Shown here: piece by piece, positions 15,876-25,430 of the stretch
Position numbering within the stretch: the first letter of the stretch is position 1
How the letters are laid out: each line of letters opens with the position of its first letter
Assembly (NCBI RefSeq): GCF_023667495.1
Contig: NZ_JAMOZL010000007.1
Span: forward strand, 248,001-312,000
Direction of reading: 5' to 3'
Source: Dyadobacter sp. MSC1_007
Lineage (GTDB): Bacteria; Bacteroidota; Bacteroidia; Cytophagales; Spirosomataceae
DNA: 64,000 bases
Made by a program: the position numbers and the translations under genes
The notes under the pieces: generated by a model
Seen by the model: the letters and a program-made list of their open reading frames with translations, nothing else
What the model was told of the DNA's origin: nothing
Database searches by the model: none

Positions 15876-16700
15876 ATGGCAGAAATAGGCCCGAATGCGA
15901 CACTTGATGATATAGTGTTTGCTGATCGTAATAAGGCGTACGGAGCTTTTTCTCTTCGTCAGGGATATCGTAGAGATGTGACGAAGGCCACTTTAATCGG
16001 AGCTGCTCTTTTTGTTCTTGCAATGTTTACACCGTCAATTATCAACAAATTGACAGCAGGCAAGGAAGACGAGGAAGTAATGGTAGAAGTGGATTTGATG
16101 AAGATTCCGCCGCCACCAATTGACCCGGCAGAACCACCTCCACCACCACCACCACCGGTTGAACAACCGAAGGTGAACACGGTGAAATTCTTGCCACCGG
16201 AGGTGAAAAAGGATGAAGAGGTTCCCGAAGAGGTACCACCACCAACAGTTGAAGAAATTAAAGAAGCTGTTGTTGCCGATAAAACGGTAGAAGGTGATCC
16301 GAATGCGAACGAAATCATTGTAGCTCCTGAGGCAGTTGCAGCACCGAGCAAAGGAACTGTGGTAGAAGCAGCTCCTGAACCTGAAAAGGTTTTTACAGTG
16401 GTTGAGCAGCAACCTGAGTTCCCCGGAGGTACCGCAGAAATGTACAAATACCTCGGAAAGAACATCAAGTACCCAAGTGCAGCATCCCGTGCTAACGTTT
16501 CCGGAAGGGTTTTTATGTCCTTCGTTGTTAACATTGACGGAAGTATTCAGGATGTACAGGTTTTGAAAGGATTGGGTTTTGGTTGCGATGAAGAGGCGAT
16601 CCGTGTTGTGAAAGCAATGCCTAAATGGAAGCCAGGAAAGCAGTCAGGACGTGCAGTTCGTGTAAAATATAACCTGCCGATCAACTTCCAACTGGAGTAA
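15876..16700 (+). CDS. tonB: Energy transducer TonB
   Basis: Periplasm-spanning protein of 274 aa that links the ExbBD motor to outer-membrane receptors. An N-terminal cytoplasmic segment (DIVFADRNKAYGAFSLRQGYRRD, typical of Bacteroidota TonB) precedes the single TM helix (ATLIGAALFVLAMFTPSII). A proline-rich spacer begins with repeated P8 and E-P-P motifs. The C-terminal TonB domain reads QPEFPGGTAEMYKYLGKNIKYP...GRVFMSFVVN...MPKWKPGKQSGRAVRVKYNLPINFQLE. Fourth gene of the operon; the 72-aa gene follows after 3 bp. Confidence 0.95.
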   Translation: MAEIGPNATLDDIVFADRNKAYGAFSLRQGYRRDVTKATLIGAALFVLAMFTPSIINKLTAGKEDEEVMVEVDLMKIPPPPIDPAEPPPPPPPPVEQPKVNTVKFLPPEVKKDEEVPEEVPPPTVEEIKEAVVADKTVEGDPNANEIIVAPEAVAAPSKGTVVEAAPEPEKVFTVVEQQPEFPGGTAEMYKYLGKNIKYPSAASRANVSGRVFMSFVVNIDGSIQDVQVLKGLGFGCDEEAIRVVKAMPKWKPGKQSGRAVRVKYNLPINFQLE

Positions 16701-16703
16701 CTC

Positions 16704-16922
16704 ATGAGGGAGAAACCATTGCATGAGAAGATCGGTGATCTGACCTCTGTGGTAATGGCTCTGGCATACATAGGAGGAGGGGTCTTTTTGATCCTCTCCT
16801 CCTTCTCTTTTAGATTGTTGCCGATCGGGAGCATATCCAGGTATGCGTTTGCTGGCACACTTATTTTGTATGGAGCCTACAGAGGCTACCGGGTTTGGAG
16901 AAGAAATCAGGAAGAGTCATGA
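16704..16922 (+). CDS. Small two-helix membrane protein
   Basis: 72-aa protein with two hydrophobic segments (SVVMALAYIGGGVFLILSSF and YAFAGTLILYGAYRGYRVW), ending in a basic tail. It starts 3 bp after tonB, and its TGA overlaps the ATG of the downstream PstS-like gene by 4 bp, so all three are probably translated together. I do not recognise a named family. Its conserved-looking position suggests an accessory of the TonB motor, but that is inference. Confidence 0.75.
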   Translation: MREKPLHEKIGDLTSVVMALAYIGGGVFLILSSFSFRLLPIGSISRYAFAGTLILYGAYRGYRVWRRNQEES

Positions 16923-17875
16923 AAGATAGAGCAGGGAGTTTGTTGTTGCTGGCGGGTCTCGCACTTGCCGGCCTTCTCGGATGTACGTCTTCAACCGGAG
17001 AGCTGGACAATCCAAGACAAGGTACCATTACCATCGCCGCGGACGAATCCTTCAAGCCTTTGGTTGGCGCCCTAACAAATGCCTACGAGGGGATTTATCC
17101 GAATGCGCATTTCAAGATCGACTACAAACCTGAGCAGGAGGCTGTAAGGCAGCTATTGAACGACAGCGCCCGCATTATTTTTGCTACGAGGCAGCTTAAT
17201 GATAAAGAACTCGAGATCATTAAGAAACAGAAAAGCAGCCAGCGGTTTCAGCACATTGCGACTGACGGGCTGGCACTTGTGATCAGCAAGAGCAACCCGG
17301 ACAGTCTCATTACCATGCCGGAATTGAAAGCAATTCTGGAAGGAAAACTGACAGATTGGTCGCAATTGAAACGGGGAGGACAAACAGGCTTAATAACGCT
17401 GGTATTTGACAATGCTAATTCCAGTAACCTCAATTTTGTGCTGAACAAGTTCGGTATCAAGGATATACAGGGGCTGAGAATCATTTCGGCAGGGTCCAAT
17501 GAAAAGGTGATCAAGGATGTCAGGGAAAATCCACAACATCTTGGATTTATAGGAGTCAACTGGATCAGCGACGGTCATTCCCTGGCTTCGGAAGAGCTTT
17601 CAAAAGGCATACACGTCATGGGCGTAGCCAAGAATGCAAATCCAGGCTCGATATCGGAATACATTCAGCCATTCCAGGCGGGACTCGAATTCAAAAGATA
17701 TCCCTTGCACCGCGATCTGTACATTATTAGCAGAGAAGGGTATTCGGGGTTAGGAGGTGGGTTAATGACCTATATTGCAAGGGATGTGGGAGGGCTGATT
17801 ATTCAGAAAATGGGTTTGTTACCCACGGTCCCTTACCCTCGTGAACTTGAAATAAAGAGCACAAGAGACCTTTAG
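16919..17875 (+). CDS. PstS-like phosphate-binding lipoprotein in the TonB operon
   Basis: Substrate-binding protein of 318 aa, type II periplasmic-binding fold of the PstS family. The N-terminus is a lipoprotein signal ending LAGLLGC (lipobox). The mature part shows TITIAADESFKPLVGALTNAYEG, IIFATRQLND (TR in the phosphate-loop region) and the second-lobe segments LKAILEGKLTDWSQL and DNANSSNLNFVLNKFG. I start at the ATG overlapping the previous stop (ATGA). No pstC/pstA/pstB is nearby, so it is unlikely to feed an ABC importer. Its place between tonB and a TPR gene suggests a role with the TonB system. Confidence 0.85.
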   Translation: MKDRAGSLLLLAGLALAGLLGCTSSTGELDNPRQGTITIAADESFKPLVGALTNAYEGIYPNAHFKIDYKPEQEAVRQLLNDSARIIFATRQLNDKELEIIKKQKSSQRFQHIATDGLALVISKSNPDSLITMPELKAILEGKLTDWSQLKRGGQTGLITLVFDNANSSNLNFVLNKFGIKDIQGLRIISAGSNEKVIKDVRENPQHLGFIGVNWISDGHSLASEELSKGIHVMGVAKNANPGSISEYIQPFQAGLEFKRYPLHRDLYIISREGYSGLGGGLMTYIARDVGGLIIQKMGLLPTVPYPRELEIKSTRDL

Positions 17876-17954
17876 TGAGAGTAAACAGTTTAATAGATTT
17901 GGAGCTTGTTATTGAAAAGCCAAATTTTTTATCATTATTTTAACCGGGTAAAAA

Positions 17955-19718
17955 ATGAACAGAAACATGAGAATGAAATTAGTAGCATTGGTATTTGGTT
18001 TATTAGCGTTTGTTAACTTACACGCACAGACGGTACAGGATGGCTTGGCATTGATTCACGGCGAACGTTATAATGACGCAGGAGCGCTGTTTAAGAAACT
18101 TGCCGAAGGAACCCCTTCTGCTGATAACCAATATTACCTTGGTTATTACTATATAAAAACCAACCAATTGGACGAGGCGCAAAAGGCTTTTGAAAAAGGG
18201 CTTCAGCTTGACGAGAAATCGTATTTGAATCAGGTGGGACTTGGAACGATCGCACTATCTAAAGGCGACCGTGCGAAAGCCAAAGAATTGTTTGATACCG
18301 CTGAGAAGAAGAAAGGCAAGGATGCGGAAGTTTTGTACAGAATAGGTGAAGCTTACACACTTTTCGAGAAAAACAACGATCCTGCCGAAGCTATCAGACT
18401 ATTGGATGCGGCAGTTAAAAGGGATAAAAACCTTGCGGATGCATACATTGCGAAAGGCGATGCCCTTATGCTTCGTAACGAAGGCGGTAATGCGGTAACA
18501 GCTTATGAGTATGCACTTACAGCAAAACCAAACTATGCAGTAGCTCACAACAGCATTGGCCAGATTTACCTGCGTGGTAAAAACTACAACCTGGCTCTGG
18601 AAAACTACAAAAAGGCGATCGAAGCGGATGCAAACTTTGCTCCTGCCTACAAAGATCTCGCAGAGCTTTACTTCCTGGCTCAGCAATACAAAAAGGCTGC
18701 TGAAAACTTCGACTTGTATATTCAGAAAAGCGGAACTACTGACCCTGAAATGAAGTTGCGTGCGGCTCAGTTTGCATTTACTGCAGATGACTACACGAAA
18801 TCACTGCAATTGCTGGAAGACATCAAAGGCAAGATCAATAACCCGATCACGCTTCGTATGTATGGCTGGTCATATTTCAAAACTAACGAGCCTGACAAAG
18901 CCATCCAGAACCTTGACCAATTCATGAAAACCGCACCGGACAAAGTGATTGGTGACGACTACAAATACCTTGGTCGTGCCTATAATCAAAAGGCAACTGA
19001 CGGTAAAGGTTACGACTCGCTCGGGATGGTTTACATTATGAAAGGTGCAGATCTTGACACAAGCAAAACACAGGCTGCTGCTACTTACAAAGAAGTAGCT
19101 GGTCTGTACTACGCTGCGAAGGATTATCCTAAGGCTGCTGCGGCTTACAATAAGGGAAATAGCCTGGATACTGCCAAAGCAACGGCGAATGATTACTACT
19201 ACGAAGGTTTGGCTAACTTCCAGACTGCTTCGAGTATTGTTGTTCCAAAATCAGGTGATCCTAATTTTGCTGACAGCACCAAAATTGCTGCCGACAAGAA
19301 GAATCTTTATTTGAGGGCTGATTCAATTTTCGCTACGGTGACACAAAAGCTTCCTGAATGGCCATACGGGTACTATTGGAGAGCAAGTACGCTTTACAAT
19401 GCGTACGACAGACAGGAGAATGTGGACAAAGGTATCTCTGCTCCATATTATCTGAAGCTCACGGAGCTTGCTGAGAAAGATCCCGATCCAAACAAGTATA
19501 AGTCATACCTGAGGCTGGCCTATGGTTACCTTGCATTCTACAACCAAACTACGTTGAAAGACGCTGCTAAGGCCAAGGAATACTGGGAAAAGCTATTGGC
19601 GATCGATCCGGATAATGCTGCTGCAAAAGAAGCATTGGGACTCGCTGTTGCGCCCGCTGCCCAGCCAGCGGCTACTGCGCCTGCTGCCAAGGCTAAGCCT
19701 GCTACAAAGAAGAAGTAA
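17955..19718 (+). CDS. Periplasmic tetratricopeptide-repeat protein
   Basis: 587-aa exported protein with signal peptide MRMKLVALVFGLLAFVNLHAQ. Most of the chain consists of TPR units: for example NQYYLGYYYIKTNQLDEAQKAFEKGLQL, YAVAHNSIGQIYLRGKNYNLALENYKKAIE and FAPAYKDLAELYFLAQQYKKAAENF. The C-terminus is an Ala/Pro/Lys tail. TPR proteins act as scaffolds for protein complexes. It follows the PstS-like gene by 79 bp on the same strand and ends in a strong terminator, so it is the last gene of the TonB operon. A partner role for the PstS-like or TonB proteins is inferred from position. Confidence 0.85.
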   Translation: MNRNMRMKLVALVFGLLAFVNLHAQTVQDGLALIHGERYNDAGALFKKLAEGTPSADNQYYLGYYYIKTNQLDEAQKAFEKGLQLDEKSYLNQVGLGTIALSKGDRAKAKELFDTAEKKKGKDAEVLYRIGEAYTLFEKNNDPAEAIRLLDAAVKRDKNLADAYIAKGDALMLRNEGGNAVTAYEYALTAKPNYAVAHNSIGQIYLRGKNYNLALENYKKAIEADANFAPAYKDLAELYFLAQQYKKAAENFDLYIQKSGTTDPEMKLRAAQFAFTADDYTKSLQLLEDIKGKINNPITLRMYGWSYFKTNEPDKAIQNLDQFMKTAPDKVIGDDYKYLGRAYNQKATDGKGYDSLGMVYIMKGADLDTSKTQAAATYKEVAGLYYAAKDYPKAAAAYNKGNSLDTAKATANDYYYEGLANFQTASSIVVPKSGDPNFADSTKIAADKKNLYLRADSIFATVTQKLPEWPYGYYWRASTLYNAYDRQENVDKGISAPYYLKLTELAEKDPDPNKYKSYLRLAYGYLAFYNQTTLKDAAKAKEYWEKLLAIDPDNAAAKEALGLAVAPAAQPAATAPAAKAKPATKKK

Positions 19719-19731
19719 AAGCAGACCGTTT

Positions 19732-19776
19732 AAAAGAAGAAAGCCGACCGGAATTTCCGGTCGGCTTTCTTCTTTT
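19732..19776. terminator. Strong intrinsic terminator
   Basis: Perfect 21-bp stem (19732-19752 with 19756-19776) around a 3-nt loop. The core is AAGCCGACCGG with its complement, and the arms are A-rich and T-rich, so it can end transcription in both directions. It closes the TonB operon and the convergent small gene at 19804. Confidence 0.93.
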
Positions 19777-19803
19777 AATACTGGCTCTTGATGTTATATT
19801 TCG

Positions 19804-20007
19804 CTATAAAGTTGATAGCCGTTCAAAACAAGTGTTTAGAACGGGCAGATGAACAGTTGCATAATGGTCGTAACACCATTGTCGTAAACGCTTGATTTCG
19901 GCAGGCATCAACATACGTATTGCCTTCCGAAGTTCTTTTTCAAATAATTTGCGGTCGAAGCTGACTTTTTGGAGAATAATTTTAATGTATTCAAGCATCG
20001 AGGCCAT
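19804..20007 (-). CDS. Small conserved-type hypothetical protein
   Basis: 67-aa protein rich in helix formers: MLEYIKIILQKVSFDRKLFEKELRKAIRMLMPAEIKRLRQWCYDHY. It has no signal peptide or membrane helix. The opening KVSFDRKLFEKELRKAI resembles small proteins I associate with Bacteroidota genomes. The start could also be the internal ATG three codons later (MLEYIK). It is monocistronic, flanked downstream by the strong bidirectional terminator. Function unknown. Confidence 0.65.
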   Translation of the reverse strand: MASMLEYIKIILQKVSFDRKLFEKELRKAIRMLMPAEIKRLRQWCYDHYATVHLPVLNTCFERLSTL

Positions 20008-20111
20008 AGTATTATGTAGTTTTGTGGTTTAGGGACGAAGAAAAGTTAGTTGGGAACAGCTCGATACGCTCCGCGCTGAGCAATTCCTAATAAAGATAAC
20101 GAAAAATTCCA

Positions 20112-21512
20112 ATGAAATTATATGCGTTATTGAATATTTTTTTGTGTTTTTCGGGTATCGCTTTTTCACAGTCACCTGAGAACCTTGCCACGATAGAATT
20201 TGGCTCGAAAAATCTGACGCTCGATCAACCGTTCCTGATCTCTGTCGTGCTCCGGGACGCGGAAACCAGACCGCCTGTTATATTCCCTGAAATTAAGGAT
20301 CTTGAAAAGAGGAGTAAGTCGGCAACAAGTTCCGTTAGCACTGTGGACGGGCGTAAGGTTGTTATTCAGACTATCACACAAGAATATTACGCATTAAAGG
20401 CAGGCAACTACGTTATTCCCGGGTTTACCCTAAACGTAAATAACCTGCGACTCCGGTCAGAGGAAACGATGGTGGTGTTTGCAAAAACGGACGATGTGGC
20501 AGGGACCAATACAACGCAGGAAAACCTGTCCCTGACCGAGATCGACGACAACAGCCAGGCGGTGTTTTTGTCCGTTCAGACAGATAAAAAGGATGTGTAT
20601 ATCCGCCAGGGCTTCGCAATGCGCATTTCGCTTTACATTGCAGAAAATGCGCCTGTCGAGATGGAATTTTACCAGTTCAACGAGCAGTTTCAGTCTATAT
20701 TGAAGGTGCTGCGACCTGTTAATTGCTGGGAAGAGAATATCGGCGTAGAGGAGATTATCAAGCGAAAAGTCACGATCCGGGGGCGAAAGTATGCCGAATA
20801 TAATATGTACCAAGCCAGGCTGTTTCCAATCACGACAGAAGACATTGTGCTACCCTCCATTAAATTGGAGATGCTGGTTACAGATAACAGCGGCGCTGTC
20901 AATGTCGATAAAAAGCTGATCAAGGCATTCAGGTCAAAGCCGGTCAGGATAGCAGTGCGACAATTACCGGACCATCCGCTACGCGATCAGGTGGCTGTCG
21001 GGCAATATAGTTTACGTGAAAGGCTCTCGAGCAACCTTGTTTATCCGGGTGAAAGCGTACGATATATGTTCAAAGTAGAAGGGGTGGGCAATATAGCAGC
21101 CATTCCCGGACCTGTCATCCAGGCCAGTTCGTCGTTTGACATTTATCCGCCGGAAGTGAGCCAGGTGATCAGGCGAAGTTATCAGAGTGTGATTGGAGAG
21201 AAAACTTTTGATTACTTTGTTGTACCCAGGAAAGATGGCCAATTTCCGTTGGGAAGGTATTTTCAATGGGTGTATTTTGATATAGAAAAACAAAAGTATG
21301 ATACGCTCAGGTCAGCGGCATCGCTGGAAGTAAGGGGCGACGATTATAAGCTGGCCAACCTTTCTTTGTCAGGTTCAGCAGGGCTGTACGACAATCTGGA
21401 AAACCTGGATAGCAGCCGTGAAAGTATTGACTATAAGAAGATTTTGAAAGATTTGACCAACATAGCAGTCGTATTGCTGCTGGTCACGATGATTTGGATA
21501 TTTAGAAAGTAA
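20112..21512 (+). CDS. batD: BatD family protein (aerotolerance-type)
   Basis: 466-aa envelope protein. Signal peptide [21 protein letters not shown], a large periplasmic beta-rich region ([45 protein letters not shown]), and one C-terminal TM helix ([16 protein letters not shown]). This matches BatD, a component of the Bat system originally linked to aerotolerance in Bacteroides. The other Bat proteins (MoxR, BatA/B/C/E) are not nearby, so this may be a stand-alone paralogue. aroC follows after only 5 bp. Confidence 0.8.
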   Translation: MKLYALLNIFLCFSGIAFSQSPENLATIEFGSKNLTLDQPFLISVVLRDAETRPPVIFPEIKDLEKRSKSATSSVSTVDGRKVVIQTITQEYYALKAGNYVIPGFTLNVNNLRLRSEETMVVFAKTDDVAGTNTTQENLSLTEIDDNSQAVFLSVQTDKKDVYIRQGFAMRISLYIAENAPVEMEFYQFNEQFQSILKVLRPVNCWEENIGVEEIIKRKVTIRGRKYAEYNMYQARLFPITTEDIVLPSIKLEMLVTDNSGAVNVDKKLIKAFRSKPVRIAVRQLPDHPLRDQVAVGQYSLRERLSSNLVYPGESVRYMFKVEGVGNIAAIPGPVIQASSSFDIYPPEVSQVIRRSYQSVIGEKTFDYFVVPRKDGQFPLGRYFQWVYFDIEKQKYDTLRSAASLEVRGDDYKLANLSLSGSAGLYDNLENLDSSRESIDYKKILKDLTNIAVVLLLVTMIWIFRK

Positions 21513-21517
21513 ACGGA

Positions 21518-22597
21518 ATGGGTAGTACATACGGAAAGATATTTAAGATAGCGACGTTCGGTGAATCGCATGGTGTAGGTATAGGTGTAGTGATTGAAGG
21601 ATGCCCCGCCGGTGTGAATTTTGACAGCGATTTTATCCAAAGCGAACTTACCAGAAGGAAGCCAGGACAATCCAGGATTACCACACAGCGTAAGGAAGCG
21701 GATGAGTTTGAAATCTTATCGGGCGTTTTTGAAGGTAAAACAACCGGCACACCGATTGCATTGATCATCCGGAACGAAGATCAGCGCAGCAAGGATTATT
21801 CGCATATAGCAGCTCAATACAGGCCTTCTCATGCCGATTATACTTATCAGGCGAAATACGGCATCCGTGATTATCGCGGGGGTGGAAGGAGCTCTGCGCG
21901 CGAGACGGCTGCGCGTGTAGCTGCTGGTGCGCTTGCCAAGCTTTTGCTGGCAGACCTGGGTGTAAATGTGCAGGCGTATGTATCGCAAGTAGGGGCGATG
22001 AAGCTCCAAAAGGAATATCAGGATCTCGATCTAAGCGAGACTGAAAACAATGCAGTACGCTGCCCAGATCCCGAAATGGCACAGCAAATGTTCGATTACA
22101 TTGACAGTGTGAGAAAGCAGGGCGATTCTGTTGGCGGGCTGGTGAATTGCATCATCAGAGGCGTGCCTGCCGGATGGGGAGAACCTGTTTTTGATAAACT
22201 CCACGCAGAACTTGGAAAAGCAATGCTGAGTATCAACGCCGTGAAGGGTTTTGAATATGGCAGCGGATTCGAAGGGGTTAATCTGCTCGGTTCGCAGCAT
22301 AACGATGCCTTTTATACCGATGAAGCTGGCAATGTGCACACCAGAACAAACCACTCAGGTGGCATTCAAGGCGGTATTTCGAACGGCGAAGACATCTATT
22401 TTAAGGTGGCATTCAAACCCGTAGCCACCATAATGCAGGACCAGGAGAGTGTAGACCAGGACGGCAATATAGCGATTGTGCAGGGTAAGGGCCGACATGA
22501 TCCTTGCGTAGTGCCAAGGGCTGTGCCGATTGTGGAAGGAATGGCTGCTATTGTTCTGGCAGATTTTTATCTCAGGAATAAAACAAGCAGAGCTTAG
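21518..22597 (+). CDS. aroC: Chorismate synthase
   Basis: Last common step to aromatic amino acids: conversion of EPSP to chorismate with reduced FMN. At 359 aa it has the normal length. All signatures are present: [18 protein letters not shown] near the start, [36 protein letters not shown], and near the end [18 protein letters not shown]. The start ATG lies 5 bp after batD, so co-transcription is likely though the functions are unrelated. Confidence 0.97.
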   Translation: MGSTYGKIFKIATFGESHGVGIGVVIEGCPAGVNFDSDFIQSELTRRKPGQSRITTQRKEADEFEILSGVFEGKTTGTPIALIIRNEDQRSKDYSHIAAQYRPSHADYTYQAKYGIRDYRGGGRSSARETAARVAAGALAKLLLADLGVNVQAYVSQVGAMKLQKEYQDLDLSETENNAVRCPDPEMAQQMFDYIDSVRKQGDSVGGLVNCIIRGVPAGWGEPVFDKLHAELGKAMLSINAVKGFEYGSGFEGVNLLGSQHNDAFYTDEAGNVHTRTNHSGGIQGGISNGEDIYFKVAFKPVATIMQDQESVDQDGNIAIVQGKGRHDPCVVPRAVPIVEGMAAIVLADFYLRNKTSRA

Positions 22598-22612
22598 GCT
22601 TTGGATGCGGTA

Positions 22613-22807
22613 TCAGGCCTTATTGCGTCCACGGCGTTGATTCAGGCTTAAAACGAGCCATATTGTGCCGAGGAACTCGATCGCGAGACCAGTAAGGATC
22701 ACGGGATCGCTGAATTGCATTTTTGAGGAGTTTAAAAATGACCCTGTGGCCAGTACGAGCATACCAGCCAATAATATGAGCAGCGCATTTCTTAGACCAA
22801 GTTTCAC
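22613..22807 (-). CDS. Small two-helix membrane protein
   Basis: 64-aa protein with two hydrophobic stretches (ALLILLAGMLVLATGSFL and VILTGLAIEFLGTIWLVLSL) and a basic C-terminus (NQRRGRNKA). The pattern of two short helices with a polar break recalls the N-terminal pair of GldL-like proteins, but it is too short for a confident link. It is convergent with aroC (15 bp apart). Function unknown. Confidence 0.6.
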   Translation of the reverse strand: MKLGLRNALLILLAGMLVLATGSFLNSSKMQFSDPVILTGLAIEFLGTIWLVLSLNQRRGRNKA

Positions 22808-22890
22808 TGAATGTATCTTTCGTTACACAATAGCTAACCCGGGAATTTCCCTAATCGAATATAGATATTCCCTTTGACAAATACTACAAA

Positions 22891-22923
22891 ACAAAAAATG
22901 GCTCGCGAGGAGCCATTTTTTGT
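22891..22923. terminator. Bidirectional terminator
   Basis: Perfect 14-bp stem: the arm ending AAAAAATGGCTC pairs with GAGCCATTTTTT around a 5-nt loop. It has A and T runs on both sides. It ends the minus-strand Gfo/Idh/MocA gene, whose stop lies 14 bp away. Confidence 0.88.
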
Positions 22924-22936
22924 TTAACAGGGTATG

Positions 22937-24280
22937 TTATATTACCTGGGTTTTTCCTGGAATTGCCACAGGATAAAGTCCATCCGGGCCAGGCAGAATC
23001 TTTGGAGACGCGTCCCAAGCCAGTTTATCAGGGAAAAGGTTGATATCTGAATTCAACGCTTCGTCCCATTTGATCATCTTGCCGGAATAAGTCGCCATAC
23101 GGCCCATAATAGCCGTCATAGTACTTTTTGCTCCATTTTCAGCATCAGCGAATTTGTATTCACCTTTTGCAATGGCCGCAAACAATTCGTCGTGCTCTAC
23201 CTGGTATGGGTTTTTATCGCCCTTATCGTCGTGCTGGTAAATCACACCGCCTTTGTAATCTTTAAGAGCTGTTTTCTTGCCATCGAAGCTATCAATGCGG
23301 CCTTTTGTTCCTACAAATGCTTCGTCAACGCGGTTCCAGGTTCCTTCAAACTGGCGGCATTGGCTGGAAATAACTGTTCCGTCGGCATAAACGAGGTCAA
23401 GAGTGTGGTGATCGAAAATTTCACCATAAGCTTTACCGGTGCGCACCTGGCGTCCGCCTGAGCCCTGGATTGTTACAGGATAACCTTTTTTCACCCAGTT
23501 GGCCACGTCGATATTGTGAACGTGCTGCTCTGAAATGTGGTCGCCGCAAAGCCAGTTGAAATAATACCAGTTGCGCATCTGATATTCCATCTCAGTCTGG
23601 TTCGGCTGGCGTTCTTTCATCCAGGGGCTGCTTCCTACCCAGTAAACCTGTCCGCCAACGATATCACCAATAGCGCCATCATGAATGCGTTTGATCGTTT
23701 CGCGGTAGTTAGCCTGGTAGTGGCGTTGCAGACCTACGACAACGTTCAATTTCTTTTTCTTAGCTTCTTCTGCGATTTCAAGCACTTTGCGAATACCCGG
23801 CGCGTCTGTTGCTACCGGTTTTTCCATGAAAATATGCTTGTTGTTTTTAACAGCTTCTTCGAAATGCGAAGGACGGAAGCCCGGAGGTGTCGCCAGGATA
23901 ACCACATCTACATCTTTCAAAGCGATCGCTTTTTTGAATGCATCGAAACCGACAAACTTCCGGTCATCAGGAACGTTCACCTTGGTTTGAATATCAACCA
24001 AAGCACCTGCTGCATTTTTATATTTTTTTGAAGTCAGGTTTTTGTAAGAGTCATCGAGACGGTCCTTAAAAGCATCGGCCATTGCCACGATCTGCACATT
24101 TTGAGTCGTGCTAAGCGCTTGTGCAGCAGCACCGGTTCCACGTCCACCGCAACCGATAAGGGCCACTTTGATCGTTTCGTCAACAGAATTGTTGAAGCCA
24201 TATCCTGATAAGGGGTTCAGCATAGCACCTCCTGCGATCAGGCCCGATGCTTTCAGAAAATTACGTCTGTTTTGTTCCAT
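22937..24280 (-). CDS. Gfo/Idh/MocA family oxidoreductase, Tat-exported
   Basis: NAD(P)-dependent sugar-type oxidoreductase of 447 aa. The N-terminus NRRNFLKASGLIAGGAML is a twin-arginine signal, so the folded, cofactor-loaded enzyme is exported. The Rossmann motif VALIGCGGRGTGAA follows, then HIFMEKPVATDAPG with the catalytic-type Lys (EKP). The C-terminal half is the usual alpha/beta domain (GGQVYWVGSSPWMKE, HVHNIDVANWV). It is 28 bp downstream of the formylglycine-generating-enzyme-like gene on the same strand. The substrate is probably a carbohydrate, but cannot be told from sequence. Confidence 0.9.
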   Translation of the reverse strand: MEQNRRNFLKASGLIAGGAMLNPLSGYGFNNSVDETIKVALIGCGGRGTGAAAQALSTTQNVQIVAMADAFKDRLDDSYKNLTSKKYKNAAGALVDIQTKVNVPDDRKFVGFDAFKKAIALKDVDVVILATPPGFRPSHFEEAVKNNKHIFMEKPVATDAPGIRKVLEIAEEAKKKKLNVVVGLQRHYQANYRETIKRIHDGAIGDIVGGQVYWVGSSPWMKERQPNQTEMEYQMRNWYYFNWLCGDHISEQHVHNIDVANWVKKGYPVTIQGSGGRQVRTGKAYGEIFDHHTLDLVYADGTVISSQCRQFEGTWNRVDEAFVGTKGRIDSFDGKKTALKDYKGGVIYQHDDKGDKNPYQVEHDELFAAIAKGEYKFADAENGAKSTMTAIMGRMATYSGKMIKWDEALNSDINLFPDKLAWDASPKILPGPDGLYPVAIPGKTQVI

Positions 24281-24308
24281 TACTTTAAAATTAAGAGTTT
24301 AAATATGA

Positions 24309-25292
24309 TCAGTAGTCTTCAATCAGTTTAGGGCTGTAATAAGCCTTAATTTCTTCTGGCGATGGCGTTTTCAATGGTCTTACAACCCTGAAACCAACAA
24401 ATGAGGCGCTGGTCATCCACCATTCGCTTTTAGGCAATTGCGGATCGAGGACTTTCCATTCAGGTTTGGAAGCGGTACGCGCAGCACTGCGGAGGTCTGC
24501 GGCTTCGTCATCCCATGAGCCGCCGCGAACAGCAGTCGGGTAAAGTTCGGTTACAGGTGCGAATGCTTCGCCGGCCGGTTTTTTAGAGTAGTAGTCAGGA
24601 ATATATTGGTCCAAAGTCCACTCCATTACGTTTCCGTGCATATCGTGCAACCCCCAGGCATTGGGTTTTTTGGTACCAATTTTTTTGTAAGATGCATCGC
24701 TGTTTTTGCGGTACCAAGCATATTCATTGATTTTTGATTCATCACCAAAAGAATATGGAGTCTTTGAACCTGCGCGGCAGGCATATTCCCATTCTGCTTC
24801 GGTTGGCAGACGGTAAAAGATGCCTGTTTTTTCATATAGCCATTTACAGAAAAGAATAGCGGCATATTGGGTCATATTAATGGCCGGATAGCCCTCTCTT
24901 CCCATTCCAAAGGACATATCTACATAAGGTGGGCTTGGACGGGTGCTTGCGTCGGTTTTCTGAACGCTTTTGTCGGGATCGGGGTGGCGTGCGCCCATTT
25001 CCTTTTCCATGTTTTTGAAAGCGTAGAGATCATAAATATCCCAGACTACTTCGTGTTTGCCCATCCAGAAAGGCTCGATTTTCACCTTATGCTGAGGGCC
25101 TTCGTCGGCTCTGCGGCCTTTTTCGCTGGCAGGGCTGCCCATCATAAATTCGCCCCCGGGGATGGCGACCATATCGTACACCTGAGGACTTCCTCCAATT
25201 TTTTGCGTATAACTCTTAAAATTACTGTCCTGCGCTACTGCATTAAAACAAAGAAAAACGGTTGAGAATAGGTAAAAGAATTTTTTGGACAT
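24309..25292 (-). CDS. Formylglycine-generating-enzyme (SUMF1) family protein
   Basis: Exported protein of about 327 aa, signal peptide MSKKFFYLFSTVFLCFNAVAQ. The FGE-sulfatase fold is clear: MVAIPGGEFMMGSP near residue 40, YPAINMTQYAAILFCKWLYEKTG, RLPTEAEWEYACRAGS, NAWGLHDMHGNVMEWTLD and RGGSWDDEAADLRSAAR. The family includes sulfatase-maturing enzymes and also non-enzymatic proteins such as GldK/GldJ. No sulfatase gene is adjacent. I prefer the ATG at 25292, which starts directly with the signal peptide, over the ATG at 25319. Probably co-transcribed with the Gfo/Idh/MocA gene. Confidence 0.85.
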   Translation of the reverse strand: MSKKFFYLFSTVFLCFNAVAQDSNFKSYTQKIGGSPQVYDMVAIPGGEFMMGSPASEKGRRADEGPQHKVKIEPFWMGKHEVVWDIYDLYAFKNMEKEMGARHPDPDKSVQKTDASTRPSPPYVDMSFGMGREGYPAINMTQYAAILFCKWLYEKTGIFYRLPTEAEWEYACRAGSKTPYSFGDESKINEYAWYRKNSDASYKKIGTKKPNAWGLHDMHGNVMEWTLDQYIPDYYSKKPAGEAFAPVTELYPTAVRGGSWDDEAADLRSAARTASKPEWKVLDPQLPKSEWWMTSASFVGFRVVRPLKTPSPEEIKAYYSPKLIEDY

Positions 25293-25376
25293 GATAATGA
25301 ACGTGTTCAATGGAACCATCTAACAAAATATAAGCGGCAATATTAGCCTATTTACCCTATGAAAACGAATTTTTTC

Positions 25377-25405
25377 TTTGTTGTTTGATATCTGTCCTAA
25401 CTTTG
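25377..25405 (+). promoter_or_regulatory. Putative promoter of the ABC-F gene
   Basis: TTTG at 25377-25380 and TAACTTTG at 25398-25405, spaced 17 bp, fit the Bacteroidota promoter. The start codon of the ABC-F gene is 26 bp downstream. Confidence 0.6.
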
Positions 25406-25430
25406 CAAATACGGATTTTTACTTTTAATC

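Noticed and set aside
15959-16534. Minus-strand frame of 191 codons opposite tonB
   Set aside because: It mirrors the proline-rich tonB sequence and shows no family similarity; tonB is the real gene.
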